Source: Austwickia sp.
GTDB lineage: Bacteria; Actinomycetota; Actinomycetes; Actinomycetales; Dermatophilaceae
Length of the DNA: 64,000 nucleotides
NCBI GenBank assembly: GCA_016699675.1
Contig: CP064985.1
Coordinates: 2,232,001-2,296,000 of the forward strand
Direction: 5' to 3'
A program made the translations under genes and the position numbers. The notes beneath the pieces are model-generated. The model had not been told where the DNA came from. It saw nothing but the letters and a program-made list of their open reading frames with translations, and made no database searches. Position 1 is the stretch's first letter. Each line of letters begins with the position of its first letter. Positions 15,447-23,794 of the stretch are shown here, in pieces.

Positions 15447-17381
15447 ATGGCTCGTGCAGTAGGCATCGACCTCGGTACCACCAACTCGGCCGTCTCCGTC
15501 CTCGAGGGCAACGAGCCGACCATCATCGCGAACGCCGAGGGCGGCCGGACCACCCCGTCCGTCGTCGCGTTCTCCAAGAACGGCGAGGTGCTGGTCGGCG
15601 AGATCGCCAAGCGCCAGGCCGTCACGAACGTCGACCGGACGATCCGCTCGGTCAAGCGCCACATGGGCACGAGCTGGGCTAGCCCGGAGATCGACGGCAA
15701 GAAGTACACGGCGCAGGAGATCAGCGCCCGCGTGCTGCAGAAGCTCAAGCGCGACGCCGAGTCCTACCTGGGCGAGCCCGTCACGGACGCGGTCATCACG
15801 GTCCCGGCGTACTTCGACGACGCCGAGCGCCAGGCCACCAAGGAGGCCGGCGAGATCGCGGGCCTCAACGTGCTGCGCATCGTCAACGAGCCGACCGCGG
15901 CCGCGCTGGCCTACGGCCTCGACAAGGGCAAGGAGGACGAGCTCATCCTCGTCTTCGACCTTGGTGGCGGCACGTTCGACGTGTCCCTCCTGGAGGTCGG
16001 CAAGGACCCCGAGGACGGCTTTTCCACGATCCAGGTGCGCGCCACCCACGGTGACAACCGCCTCGGCGGCGACGACTGGGACGACCGCATCGTCAAGCAC
16101 CTGCTCACCACGGTGAAGAACCAGACCGGCGTCGACCTGGCGAACGACAAGATCGCCATGCAGCGCCTCCGGGACGCCGCCGAGCAGGCCAAGAAGGAGC
16201 TGTCCTCCTCGACGAGCACGAACATCTCGCTGCAGTACCTGTCGATGTCCGAGAACGGCCCCATCCACCTGGACGAGACCCTCACCCGGGTGCAGTTCGA
16301 GCAGATGACCCAGGACCTCCTGGACCGCTGCAAGTCCCCGTTCGAGCAGGTCATCAAGGACGCCGGGATCTCGCTGTCCGACATCGACCACGTGGTCCTC
16401 GTCGGCGGTTCGACCCGCATGCCGGCTGTGACCGAGCTGGTCAAGAAGCTCACCGGTGGCAAGGAGCCCAACAAGGGCGTCAACCCGGACGAGGTCGTCG
16501 CCATCGGCGCCTCGCTGCAGGCCGGTGTCCTCAAGGGTGAGCGCAAGGACGTCCTGCTCATCGACGTCACCCCGCTCTCGCTCGGCATCGAGACCAAGGG
16601 CGGCCTGATGACCAAGCTCATCGAGCGCAACACGGCCATCCCGACCAAGCGCTCCGAGGTGTTCACCACGGCCGAGGACAACCAGCCGTCGGTGCTCATC
16701 CAGGTCTTCCAGGGCGAGCGCGAGCTGGCCAGCGCCAACAAGCCGCTCGGCACGTTCGAACTCACCGGCATCGCGCCGGCCCCGCGCGGCATCCCGCAGA
16801 TCGAGGTCACCTTCGACATCGACGCGAACGGCATCGTCCACGTCTCCGCCAAGGACCGTGGCACGGGCAAGGAGCAGTCGATGACGATCTCCGGCGGCAG
16901 CGCGCTGCCGAAGGAGGAGATCGACCGGATGGTCCGCGAGGCCGAGCAGCACGCCGAGGAGGACAAGAAGCGCCGCGAGGAGGCCGAGGCCCGCAACACC
17001 GCGGAGCAGCTGGCCTACTCCACGGAGAAGTTCCTGGCCGACTCGGGCGACAAGGTGCCCGCCGAGACCAAGACCCCCGTCGAGGAGGCCCTGGCCGACC
17101 TCAAGGCCGCGCTCGCCAAAACCGGCGACGACGCCCCCAGCGTCGAGGACCTCAACGCCAAGGTGACCAAGCTCAACGAGGAGTCCCAGAAGATGGGCTC
17201 GGCGATCTACGCGGCCGCGCAGGCCGAGCAGGCGGCCGGCGACGCGGGCGCGGGCGCGGGTGCGCCCGGTGCCGGTGAGCAGGGCGGTACGGCGGGTGCC
17301 GGCCACGCCCACGGCTCCTCCGCCGGTGACGACGACGTGGTCGACGCCGAGGTCGTCGACGACGACGAGCCGAAGAAGTGA
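15447..17381 (+). CDS. dnaK: Molecular chaperone DnaK (Hsp70)
   Basis: A 644-residue Hsp70. The start is ATG 15447, which gives the canonical MARAVGIDLGTTNS and is preceded by AGGAG at 15434; the longer open frame upstream is leader. The ATPase domain has the DLGTTNS phosphate loop and VFDLGGGTFDVS. The substrate-binding domain follows (LLIDVTPLSLGIETKGG, IEVTFDIDANGIVHVSAKD), then a helical lid and a disordered Gly/Ala/Asp tail ending DDDEPKK. First gene of dnaK-grpE-dnaJ-hspR. Refolds proteins with GrpE and DnaJ and acts as HspR co-repressor in related bacteria. Confidence 0.98.
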   Translation: MARAVGIDLGTTNSAVSVLEGNEPTIIANAEGGRTTPSVVAFSKNGEVLVGEIAKRQAVTNVDRTIRSVKRHMGTSWASPEIDGKKYTAQEISARVLQKLKRDAESYLGEPVTDAVITVPAYFDDAERQATKEAGEIAGLNVLRIVNEPTAAALAYGLDKGKEDELILVFDLGGGTFDVSLLEVGKDPEDGFSTIQVRATHGDNRLGGDDWDDRIVKHLLTTVKNQTGVDLANDKIAMQRLRDAAEQAKKELSSSTSTNISLQYLSMSENGPIHLDETLTRVQFEQMTQDLLDRCKSPFEQVIKDAGISLSDIDHVVLVGGSTRMPAVTELVKKLTGGKEPNKGVNPDEVVAIGASLQAGVLKGERKDVLLIDVTPLSLGIETKGGLMTKLIERNTAIPTKRSEVFTTAEDNQPSVLIQVFQGERELASANKPLGTFELTGIAPAPRGIPQIEVTFDIDANGIVHVSAKDRGTGKEQSMTISGGSALPKEEIDRMVREAEQHAEEDKKRREEAEARNTAEQLAYSTEKFLADSGDKVPAETKTPVEEALADLKAALAKTGDDAPSVEDLNAKVTKLNEESQKMGSAIYAAAQAEQAAGDAGAGAGAPGAGEQGGTAGAGHAHGSSAGDDDVVDAEVVDDDEPKK

Positions 17382-17418
17382 GCTGACCCGCACCACCTGG
17401 GATCGTCAGATCCCCTCC

Positions 17419-17452
17419 TGGCGGGGCCGTCCGCAGCAGGGCGGCCCCGCCA
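17419..17452 (+). terminator. Hairpin between dnaK and grpE
   Basis: TGGCGGGGCCG (17419-17429) pairs perfectly with CGGCCCCGCCA (17442-17452). The hairpin lies 38 bases after the dnaK stop and 49 before grpE. It may be a partial terminator or an mRNA-stabilising structure that sets DnaK levels above the downstream genes, a common arrangement. No U-tract follows. Confidence 0.55.
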
Positions 17453-17500
17453 GGGCACACTTGAAGCGCCGCGAGCGAGTTCGGCAAGGAGACTAAGGCG

Positions 17501-18232
17501 ATGAGCGAGAACCACACCCCGGCCCAGCAGGCGGCGGCCCGGGGCGCGTACGAGGACGTCCAGGCCAGCACCGGCGGCGAGAGCAAGGTCCCGCCGCCGC
17601 AGTCGGCCGACCCCATCCAGGGCGTGGACCCCGAGGCGAACACCGAGGCCACCCCGCCAGCCGGCGACGATTCCCCGGCGACGGCGGTGCCCACCGAGGA
17701 ATCGCCGGAGCTCACCGAGGCGCCGTTGGGCGACGCTGCGCAGGCGCCGACTCCCGGAACGCAGGCCGCCGATGCCCCTGCCGCGCAGGCCGCAAGCGGC
17801 TCGGATGCCCAGCTGGCCGCCGAGCGCCTCGCCGACCTGCAGCGCCTCCAGGCCGAATACGTCAACTACAAGCGCCGCGTCGACCGCGACCGGGCCGTGG
17901 AGTCCGAGCGCGCCATCGCCGGCTTCGTCGAGGCCCTCCTGCCCGTGATGGACGAGATCCACCTCGCGCGCCTGCACGGCGACCTCGAGACGGGCCCGTT
18001 CGCCAAGATCGCGGAGAAGTTCGAGGGCGTGCTGGCCAAGTACGGCGTGCAGCGGTACGGCGAGCCCGGCGAGACCTTCGACCCGATGGTCCACGAGGCG
18101 GTCATGCACGTCCAGGCCGAGCTCGCGCCGGGGACCACCGAGATGACCGTGGTCCAAATCATGCAGCCCGGCTACCGGATCGGCGACCGCCTGGTCCGGC
18201 CCGCCATGGTCGCCGTGGCGGACCCGTCCTGA
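17501..18232 (+). CDS. grpE: Nucleotide exchange factor GrpE
   Basis: A 243-residue GrpE. The first 100 residues are disordered and rich in Ala, Pro, Glu and Thr, longer than in most GrpE proteins. The coiled-coil follows (AERLADLQRLQAEYVNYKRRV) and then the beta-wing domain with FDPMVHEAVMHV and MQPGYRIGDRLVRPAMVAVA. It releases ADP from DnaK. ATG 17501 is preceded by AAGGAG. Second gene of the operon. Confidence 0.97.
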   Translation: MSENHTPAQQAAARGAYEDVQASTGGESKVPPPQSADPIQGVDPEANTEATPPAGDDSPATAVPTEESPELTEAPLGDAAQAPTPGTQAADAPAAQAASGSDAQLAAERLADLQRLQAEYVNYKRRVDRDRAVESERAIAGFVEALLPVMDEIHLARLHGDLETGPFAKIAEKFEGVLAKYGVQRYGEPGETFDPMVHEAVMHVQAELAPGTTEMTVVQIMQPGYRIGDRLVRPAMVAVADPS

Positions 18233-18378
18233 GGCGGCGCCCGGCGCTCGGCGTACGGTGTCGTGCCGGCGCCCGACGTACGGAACATTTGCCGCCCACC
18301 CGCGGTTTCACCAGCGGCGATGCCCTCAGGATGAGGGCGGCCGAGACGATCACCCCAAAGGCAGACTAAGGAGGCGAG

Positions 18379-19467
18379 ATGGCCAGCCAGGACTGGTTCG
18401 AGAAGGACTTCTATTCCATTCTCGGCGTCCCCTCCGACGCTGACCCCAAGGAGATCAAGAAGCGCTACCGCAAGCTCGCCCGCGACCTGCACCCGGACGC
18501 CAACCCGGGGGACAGCGGCGCGGAGCAGCGGTTCAAGGAGATCGGCGAGGCCTACGCGGTGCTCTCCGATCCGGAGCAGCGCAAGCAGTACGACGCCGTG
18601 CGGGCCATGAGCCGCGGCGGCGCCCGGTTCACCGCGGGGGCCGGCGGCCCGGGCGGCGCCGCCGGATTCGAGGACGTGTTCAGCCAGTTCTTCGGGGGTG
18701 GCGCTGCCCAGGGCAACCCGCGCTACGGGCGCGGGCGGGGCGGCTTCGGCGGTACGACGTCGCAGGACGCCCCCGACCTAGAGGACCTGCTGGGCATGTT
18801 CGGCGCGGCGGGCGGCTTCGGTGGGGCTGGCGCTCCTGGCGGACCGGGCGGCGGTTTCTACCCGGGCGCCGGCGGCACGACCCAGACCGGCCCGCGGCGC
18901 GGCCCGCGCAAGGGCCGCGACCTGCACGCCACCGCAACCCTGTCGTTCAAGCAGGCCGTCAACGGCGACACCGTGACGATCAGCGGCGTCGGTGGCAAGA
19001 CCATCACCGCGCGGATCCCCGCCGGCGTCAAGGACGGCGCGACGATCCGGCTGCGCGGCAAGGGCGAGCCCCCGACCGGCATCTCCAGCGAGCCCGGCGA
19101 CCTGCTGCTCAAGATCACGGTACGGCCGCACGCGGTGTTCACCCGCGACGGCGACAACCTGCAGTTGGACCTTCCGGTGACGTTTGCCGAGGCGGCACTC
19201 GGCGCGACCGTCCCGGTCCCCACGCTCGACGGCAGCTCGGTCAAGGTCAAGATCGCGCCGGGGACGCCCTCAGGCCGGGTCCTGCGCGTTAAGGACCGCG
19301 GGGTGCACCGCAAGGACGGTACGTCGGGTGACCTGCTCGCCAAGGTGCAGGTGGTCGTCCCGCAGCGGCTGTCCGACGAGGCCCGCGACGCGGTGGAGGT
19401 CCTGCAGCGGCAGGACGCCGGCTACGATCCGCGCGAGGAGCTGACCCGCAAGGCCAGGACCGACTAA
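18379..19467 (+). CDS. dnaJ: DnaJ/CbpA-type co-chaperone without zinc finger
   Basis: A 362-residue Hsp40. The J domain (residues 5-70) contains the HPD motif in ARDLHPDANPGD. A long Gly/Phe-rich region follows (about 75-170). Two C-terminal beta domains come next, with RDLHATATLSFKQAVNG and ARIPAGVKDGATIRLRGKGEP. The CxxCxGxG zinc repeats of type I DnaJ are absent and the protein has no cysteine at all, so it is of the type II/CbpA kind although it holds the dnaJ position in the operon. ATG 18379 follows AAGGAGG. It stimulates DnaK ATPase. Confidence 0.95.
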   Translation: MASQDWFEKDFYSILGVPSDADPKEIKKRYRKLARDLHPDANPGDSGAEQRFKEIGEAYAVLSDPEQRKQYDAVRAMSRGGARFTAGAGGPGGAAGFEDVFSQFFGGGAAQGNPRYGRGRGGFGGTTSQDAPDLEDLLGMFGAAGGFGGAGAPGGPGGGFYPGAGGTTQTGPRRGPRKGRDLHATATLSFKQAVNGDTVTISGVGGKTITARIPAGVKDGATIRLRGKGEPPTGISSEPGDLLLKITVRPHAVFTRDGDNLQLDLPVTFAEAALGATVPVPTLDGSSVKVKIAPGTPSGRVLRVKDRGVHRKDGTSGDLLAKVQVVVPQRLSDEARDAVEVLQRQDAGYDPREELTRKARTD

Positions 19468-19468
19468 C

Positions 19469-19990
19469 ATGGCCGGCGAGTCCAACGGCAGGGCCCGGCG
19501 CACCGGTCCGGACGTCGCCTACGTTCGTGCGGACCACGCGCCGGAGATCGCGTTCGTACACGACGAACACGCCCCCGTGTTCGTGATCTCGGTGGCCGCC
19601 CAGCTGGCCGGGATGCACGCCCAGACGCTGCGCCAGTACGACCGCCTCGGCATCGTCACCCCCCAACGGACCCGCGGCGGGGGACGGCGGTACAGCAGCT
19701 ACGACGTGACCAAGCTCCGCGAGGTGCAGAGACTCTCCCAGGAGGAGGGCGTGAGCCTCGCGGGAATCCAGCGGATCATGGCCATGGCCGACGAGATCGA
19801 CCGGCTCCGTCGCCGCGTCGCCGATCTGGAGGCGGAGGCCGCCCGGGCGGCCGGCCTCCTCGGTGCTGGGCAGCGCGTGTTCGCGGCCGGCCGGCATGGC
19901 GAGGTCGTCGCCGTACGGCCTGGTCAGCGACCCCGCCGCGGGTCTAGCGCCGACTCCCAGGCGCTGATGCTCTGGCGCCCCACGCGGTAG
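19469..19990 (+). CDS. hspR: Heat-shock repressor HspR (MerR family)
   Basis: A 173-residue MerR-type regulator. After a 40-residue N-terminal extension the winged helix reads VISVAAQLAGMHAQTLRQYDRLG and RGGGRRYSSYDVTKLREVQ, then a coiled coil (IDRLRRRVADLEAEAARAA). This is the HspR pattern, and the gene follows dnaJ by one base. Known HspR proteins repress their own dnaK operon and clpB through HAIR sites; both sites are present in this window at 15138 and 44257. The tail is basic and of unknown role. Confidence 0.95.
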   Translation: MAGESNGRARRTGPDVAYVRADHAPEIAFVHDEHAPVFVISVAAQLAGMHAQTLRQYDRLGIVTPQRTRGGGRRYSSYDVTKLREVQRLSQEEGVSLAGIQRIMAMADEIDRLRRRVADLEAEAARAAGLLGAGQRVFAAGRHGEVVAVRPGQRPRRGSSADSQALMLWRPTR

Positions 19991-20024
19991 CACGCGGCGT
20001 CGGAACCGCTACCTCGCTCGGCCC

Positions 20025-20177
20025 GACTGCCGTCCTTTTTCCCCGACTGGCGCCCTGCTTCTCCGACTGCCGCCCTCTTTCCCTCACTGGCGCCCTGCTT
20101 GAAGAGGGGCGCCAGTCGGGGTAATAGGGCGGCAGTGCCGAAAGTGGGGCGCCAGTGCATGGAGCGGGGCGGCAGTC
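20025..20177. repeat. Mirror-symmetric array of 20-bp-period units (copy 1)
   Basis: Eight units lie at an exact 20-bp period. Four in one orientation begin GACTGCCG/GACTGGCG-type at 20025, 20045, 20065 and 20085. Four in the opposite orientation end GGCGCCAGT/GGCGGCAGT-type with last bases at 20117, 20137, 20157 and 20177. The middle base alternates C/G in both halves, so the whole 153 bp is a mirror-image palindrome centred at 20101. The unit cores (about 10-12 bp) are conserved while the rest of each period is not. It lies between hspR and the aldolase. The same architecture recurs at 54143-54337. Confidence 0.85.
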
Positions 20178-20205
20178 GAGCAGCGGCGTGGAGGACGATG
20201 GCGCC

Positions 20206-20880
20206 ATGATGCTGCAGGACGCGCGCGAGTTGATCACCGCCACCTGTGCCCGCCTGGGCCCGGATGGACTGATCGTCGGCACCGCCGGCAATCTCTCGAT
20301 CCGCGAGGGGGAGCTGCTGGCGATCACGCCGAGCGGGCTGCCGTACGAGGACCTGCGCCCCGACCTCGTCGCCGTCGTCGACCTCGCCACCGGCGAGCAG
20401 GTCGACGGCCCGCTGCGCCCGGCCAGCGAGCTGGACCTGCACCTGGCCACGCTGCGGGCTACCGGCCAGGCGGCGGTGGTGCACACCCATTCGCCGGCCG
20501 CCACCGCAGTGGCCAGCCTCGTGGGCGTCACGGCCCTGCCGGCGGTCCACTACTACATCGCCCTCTTCGGCGGCCCCGACGTACGAGTCGCTGACTACGC
20601 GACGTACGGTTCCGCCGAACTCGCCGCCAACGTCGAGCGCGCCCTCACCGGGCCGCCGCCCCGCCGGGCCGCGCTCATGGCCAACCACGGCAGCGTGGTC
20701 GCGGGCCCGGACCTGGCGACGGCGTACACGTTGGCGCTCGAACTCGAATGGCTCTGCGAGCTCTACCTGCGGACCCGCGCCGCCGGGGAACCGCGGATCC
20801 TGCCCGACGGCGCGATCGCCGAGGTCGCCGCGAAGATCGCGGGCTACGGCCAACGGGCGCCGGGGCCCAAGGCCACGTGA
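20206..20880 (+). CDS. Class II aldolase/adducin family protein
   Basis: A 224-residue protein of the L-fuculose-phosphate/L-ribulose-5-phosphate aldolase fold. Key features are GTAGNLSIREGELLAITPSGLPYEDL at the N-terminus, the zinc-binding HTHSPAATA (HxH), a conserved tyrosine/histidine segment and ALMANHGSVVAGPDL with the third zinc histidine. ATG 20206 is preferred over an upstream in-frame ATG at 20155, which lies inside the repeat array. The substrate (a sugar phosphate) cannot be named. The next frame starts close to or directly after its stop, suggesting co-transcription with the flippase gene. Confidence 0.88.
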   Translation: MMLQDARELITATCARLGPDGLIVGTAGNLSIREGELLAITPSGLPYEDLRPDLVAVVDLATGEQVDGPLRPASELDLHLATLRATGQAAVVHTHSPAATAVASLVGVTALPAVHYYIALFGGPDVRVADYATYGSAELAANVERALTGPPPRRAALMANHGSVVAGPDLATAYTLALELEWLCELYLRTRAAGEPRILPDGAIAEVAAKIAGYGQRAPGPKAT

Positions 20881-20937
20881 GTGGGGGCGAGCGGGTCGCG
20901 TGTCGGCGACGTCCAGCCGCCCACGTACCCTGATCGG

Positions 20938-22623
20938 GTGACCCGCCGCCTCGCGAGCAACGCACGTCGCCAACGGAATTCGTTCCGTGGCCGCGGGCCG
21001 GCCCGGCGCGCTCCCGAGGACGAGGCCTTCGCGCAGGAGTACGCGATCCAGGAGGCGGCCGCCGAAGAGACGGTCACGGCCGCCGGGGCCGGCCCCGCGC
21101 GTGGACCTGGTCCCGGGGTGGGGCGCGCGCTGGCCGGCGGCACCGCCTGGCAGACGCTGGCGCAGCTTGTGCCGGTGGTCATCAACCTGGGCTTCACGCC
21201 GTACTTCATCGTCGGCCTCGGCCACGACCGCTACAGCATCTTTCTGCTGGTCAACACGATCACCATGCTGCTGGCGCAGTTCGACGGCGGCCTCGGCCAG
21301 GCGTCGATGCGGTTCTTCACGCTCTACGCGGGCAGCGGCGATCGGGCCGCCGCCACGCGCCTGCTGACCTCAGTCTCCGCGGTTTTCGCCGCGGGCACGA
21401 CGGTGGTGTTCGGCTCGCTGTTCCTCGCCGCGCCGGCGCTGCTGCGGTTCTTCGGGGTGTCCGCGGCGTACTTCGACGAGACGACCCTGCTGCTGCGCGT
21501 CCTCGTCGTCCTCCTCGCCTTCATCCTCATCCGCAACCTCTACAACTCGCTGCTGTTCGCGCACGCCCGGTTCCGGATCACCTCGACGGCGATCATCGCC
21601 GGCTACCTCGTCTACGTCGCGGGCATGATCCTCACGATCCGCGCCGACTGGGGCCTGCGCGGCGTCGCCGCGACGTTCGTGGCGCAACAGCTCGTTGGTG
21701 CGCTGATCTCGGTGCCGGCGGGACTGCGGTACGTCGACCGGCGCGGGGTCGGCTGGATGGACCGGGCGGTGGCGCGGGAGTTCTTCGGGTACGCCTGGAA
21801 GGTGCAGATCACGGGCCTCATCGCGATGGCGAGCGCCCAGAAGGACCAGCTGGTCGCGGGCCGCATGCTGGGGGCGCAGCTGTCGGGGCCGTACGGGCAG
21901 GGCGCCAACTTCACCCAGAACCTCAAGATGATGCCGCTGAACGCCTTCGGCCCTTTGCAGGCGATGATCGGCCAACGGGTCGGCGCCGAGGGAGCGGAGG
22001 CTGCCCGCCAGACCGCGGAACGGATCCAGCGGGTGTGGGTGCGCGCGCTGGTCGGCTACGGCGCCGTCGGCCTGCCGGCCACGTATTACGGGGTGGCCAC
22101 CTGGCTGCGCGACTCCTTCGGGCCCACCTCCGCGCCGGTGGCGACCGTGCTGTTCGCGGGGGCCGTCGTCGCCATGCTCGGGTCGGTCCTCAACATGTGG
22201 TGCCTCACGCTGGGCCAGCCCGGGCTCAGCCTGCGCTCGTCCCTGATCGGCCTGACCCTGAACGTCGTGCTGTCGATCGTCGGGTGGGTCACCCTCGGGA
22301 TGCTGGGCGTGGTGGCGGGCACGGCGGCCGCACAGGTCGGTTCGGCGGCCTGGCTGTCCTGGGCGGCGCCGCGGAAGCTGGGCACGCCGATCGAGTGGTT
22401 CGGCCGGTCGATCCCGTGGGGCTGGGCCGCCGCGGCGGCGGCGGTGACGCTCGGCCTCGAGATGCTCGTGCACAGTCACCTGCCGCGCGGCGCGGCGGGG
22501 CTGCTCGCGTGCGGGCTCCTGGCCGCGCCCGGCTTCCTGGGTTACCTCGTCGCGGTCTTCGGCGTCGCCCAGCTCCGCGAGGCGGCGCGCCGCGTCCCCG
22601 GCGTACGGCGTCTCGTGCGTTGA
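20938..22623 (+). CDS. MOP/Wzx-type polysaccharide flippase-like membrane protein
   Basis: A 561-residue membrane protein with about 14 hydrophobic segments after a basic, Ala/Glu-rich cytoplasmic N-terminus of 60 residues. The first helices (GGTAWQTLAQLVPVVINLGF ... QFDGGLGQASMRFF) resemble Wzx flippases of the MOP superfamily, which translocate lipid-linked oligosaccharides. No glycosyltransferase cluster surrounds it, so the cargo is unknown. GTG 20938 (VTRRLASN) is chosen; an alternative GTG at 20881 lies immediately after the aldolase stop. Confidence 0.75.
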   Translation: MTRRLASNARRQRNSFRGRGPARRAPEDEAFAQEYAIQEAAAEETVTAAGAGPARGPGPGVGRALAGGTAWQTLAQLVPVVINLGFTPYFIVGLGHDRYSIFLLVNTITMLLAQFDGGLGQASMRFFTLYAGSGDRAAATRLLTSVSAVFAAGTTVVFGSLFLAAPALLRFFGVSAAYFDETTLLLRVLVVLLAFILIRNLYNSLLFAHARFRITSTAIIAGYLVYVAGMILTIRADWGLRGVAATFVAQQLVGALISVPAGLRYVDRRGVGWMDRAVAREFFGYAWKVQITGLIAMASAQKDQLVAGRMLGAQLSGPYGQGANFTQNLKMMPLNAFGPLQAMIGQRVGAEGAEAARQTAERIQRVWVRALVGYGAVGLPATYYGVATWLRDSFGPTSAPVATVLFAGAVVAMLGSVLNMWCLTLGQPGLSLRSSLIGLTLNVVLSIVGWVTLGMLGVVAGTAAAQVGSAAWLSWAAPRKLGTPIEWFGRSIPWGWAAAAAAVTLGLEMLVHSHLPRGAAGLLACGLLAAPGFLGYLVAVFGVAQLREAARRVPGVRRLVR

Positions 22624-22656
22624 CCCACGGGTCCGAGCCCGCCCGCCACCGCCCAT

Positions 22657-22716
22657 GACCGTTCGTGACCTGCGCAAAGGGTGCCATGGCACCAAACGCG
22701 CAGGTCACGAACGGTC
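22657..22716. repeat. Dispersed palindrome with GGTGCCATGGCACC centre (copy 1)
   Basis: Arms GACCGTTCGTGACCTGCGC (22657-22675) and its perfect complement (22698-22716) enclose a second palindrome, GGTGCCATGGCACC (22680-22693). It sits between the convergent ends of the flippase and hydroxyacid dehydrogenase genes, where it could act as a two-way terminator. A closely related copy is at 56237-56299. Downstream, 22735-22812 holds several short GTGCGGCCG repeats. Confidence 0.8.
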
Positions 22717-22816
22717 GTTGCTCGGCCGATGGCCAGGTGCGGCCGACCGCTAGTGCGGCAGTGGTCACGTGCGGCCGGGTGGTTACGTGCGGCCGCTGGT
22801 CCGTGCGGCCGGTTTC

Positions 22817-23794
22817 TTACAGGCGGGTCTTCTTCGTCACCGGGGTGACCGCCTCGCCGCCGTCCAGCAGCGCGAGGACGTTCTGCGCCGCCAGGTCGGC
22901 CATCGCCGTGCGGGTCTCGGTCGTCGCCGAGCCCAGGTGCGGCAGGAGGACGACGTTCTCGCACTCCAGCAGCCCGGGGTGGACTGCCGGCTCGTTCTCG
23001 AACACGTCGAGCCCCGCGCCGGCGATCTCGCCGCTCTTCAGCGCATCGACCAGCGCCGCCTCGTCGACGACGGGACCGCGGGCGCTGTTCACGACGTACG
23101 CCGTGCGCTTCATCTTCCTCAGCGACTCGGCGTTGATGAGGTGCTTGGTCGAGTCCATCAGCGGGCAGTGCAGCGACACGACGTCGGCCGTGGCCAGCAG
23201 CTCGTCGACGGACACCTTCCGGGCCCCGCCGAGCGCCGCCGCCGTCGCCGCGTCGAGCTCGAACTCGTCGCTGTAGACGACGTCCATCCCGAAGGCCACA
23301 CACCGGCGGGCCATCGCCTGGCCGATCTGGCCCATCCCCACGATGCCCACGGTCTTGCCCTGCAGCCCCATGCCGAGCAGGTAGAACATGCCCCACTGCC
23401 ACGGCGTGCCGGAGCGGATGATGCGCTCGCCCTCGCCGAACCGGCGGGTCGCCATGAGCATCAGCCCGAACGCGGTGTCCGCGGTGGTCTCGGTGAGCAC
23501 CTTGGGGGTGTTCGTGGCCACCACGCCGTGGGCGTCGCAGGCCGGCACGTCGATGTTGTTGAAGCCGACCGCGACGTTGGCCACGACCTTGAGCTGGTCA
23601 CCGGCGGCGGCGAGGAACTCCTCGTCGACCTTCTCGGTCAGCAGCGTCACCACGGCGTCCGCGCCGGCGATGCGGCGCAGCAGCTCGTCACGGGTGATGG
23701 TCTCCTCGGAGTCGTGGTAGTCGACGTCGTGGCGGGCTTGGAGCGCCTCGACGGCGGAGGCGGGGATGCGGTTGGCGATGACGATGCGGCTCAC
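22817..23794 (-). CDS. D-2-hydroxyacid dehydrogenase (glyoxylate/hydroxypyruvate reductase-like)
   Basis: A 325-residue NAD(P)-dependent D-2-hydroxyacid dehydrogenase. The Rossmann motif is TVGIVGMGQIGQAMARR. Catalytic residues are visible as the Arg in VNSARGPVVDE, the Glu in FENEPAVHPGL and the His in LLPHLGSAT. Similarity is closest to glyoxylate/hydroxypyruvate reductases. The GTG start (23794) overlaps the stop of the upstream aminotransferase gene (GTGA), so both are made together. The pair could convert an amino acid to its keto acid and then to a hydroxy acid, but the substrate is not evident. Confidence 0.88.
   Translation of the reverse strand: MSRIVIANRIPASAVEALQARHDVDYHDSEETITRDELLRRIAGADAVVTLLTEKVDEEFLAAAGDQLKVVANVAVGFNNIDVPACDAHGVVATNTPKVLTETTADTAFGLMLMATRRFGEGERIIRSGTPWQWGMFYLLGMGLQGKTVGIVGMGQIGQAMARRCVAFGMDVVYSDEFELDAATAAALGGARKVSVDELLATADVVSLHCPLMDSTKHLINAESLRKMKRTAYVVNSARGPVVDEAALVDALKSGEIAGAGLDVFENEPAVHPGLLECENVVLLPHLGSATTETRTAMADLAAQNVLALLDGGEAVTPVTKKTRL

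Noticed and set aside
15144..17396. 750-residue minus-strand open frame over dnaK
   Set aside because: Antisense shadow of dnaK with Val/Leu/Gly-rich composition and no recognisable domain; this is a known artefact of hsp70 genes.
20025..20177. CRISPR array interpretation of the 20-bp-period repeats
   Set aside because: Units are only about 10-12 bp conserved, the period is far shorter than a repeat-spacer unit, the two halves are inverted, and no cas genes are in the window.
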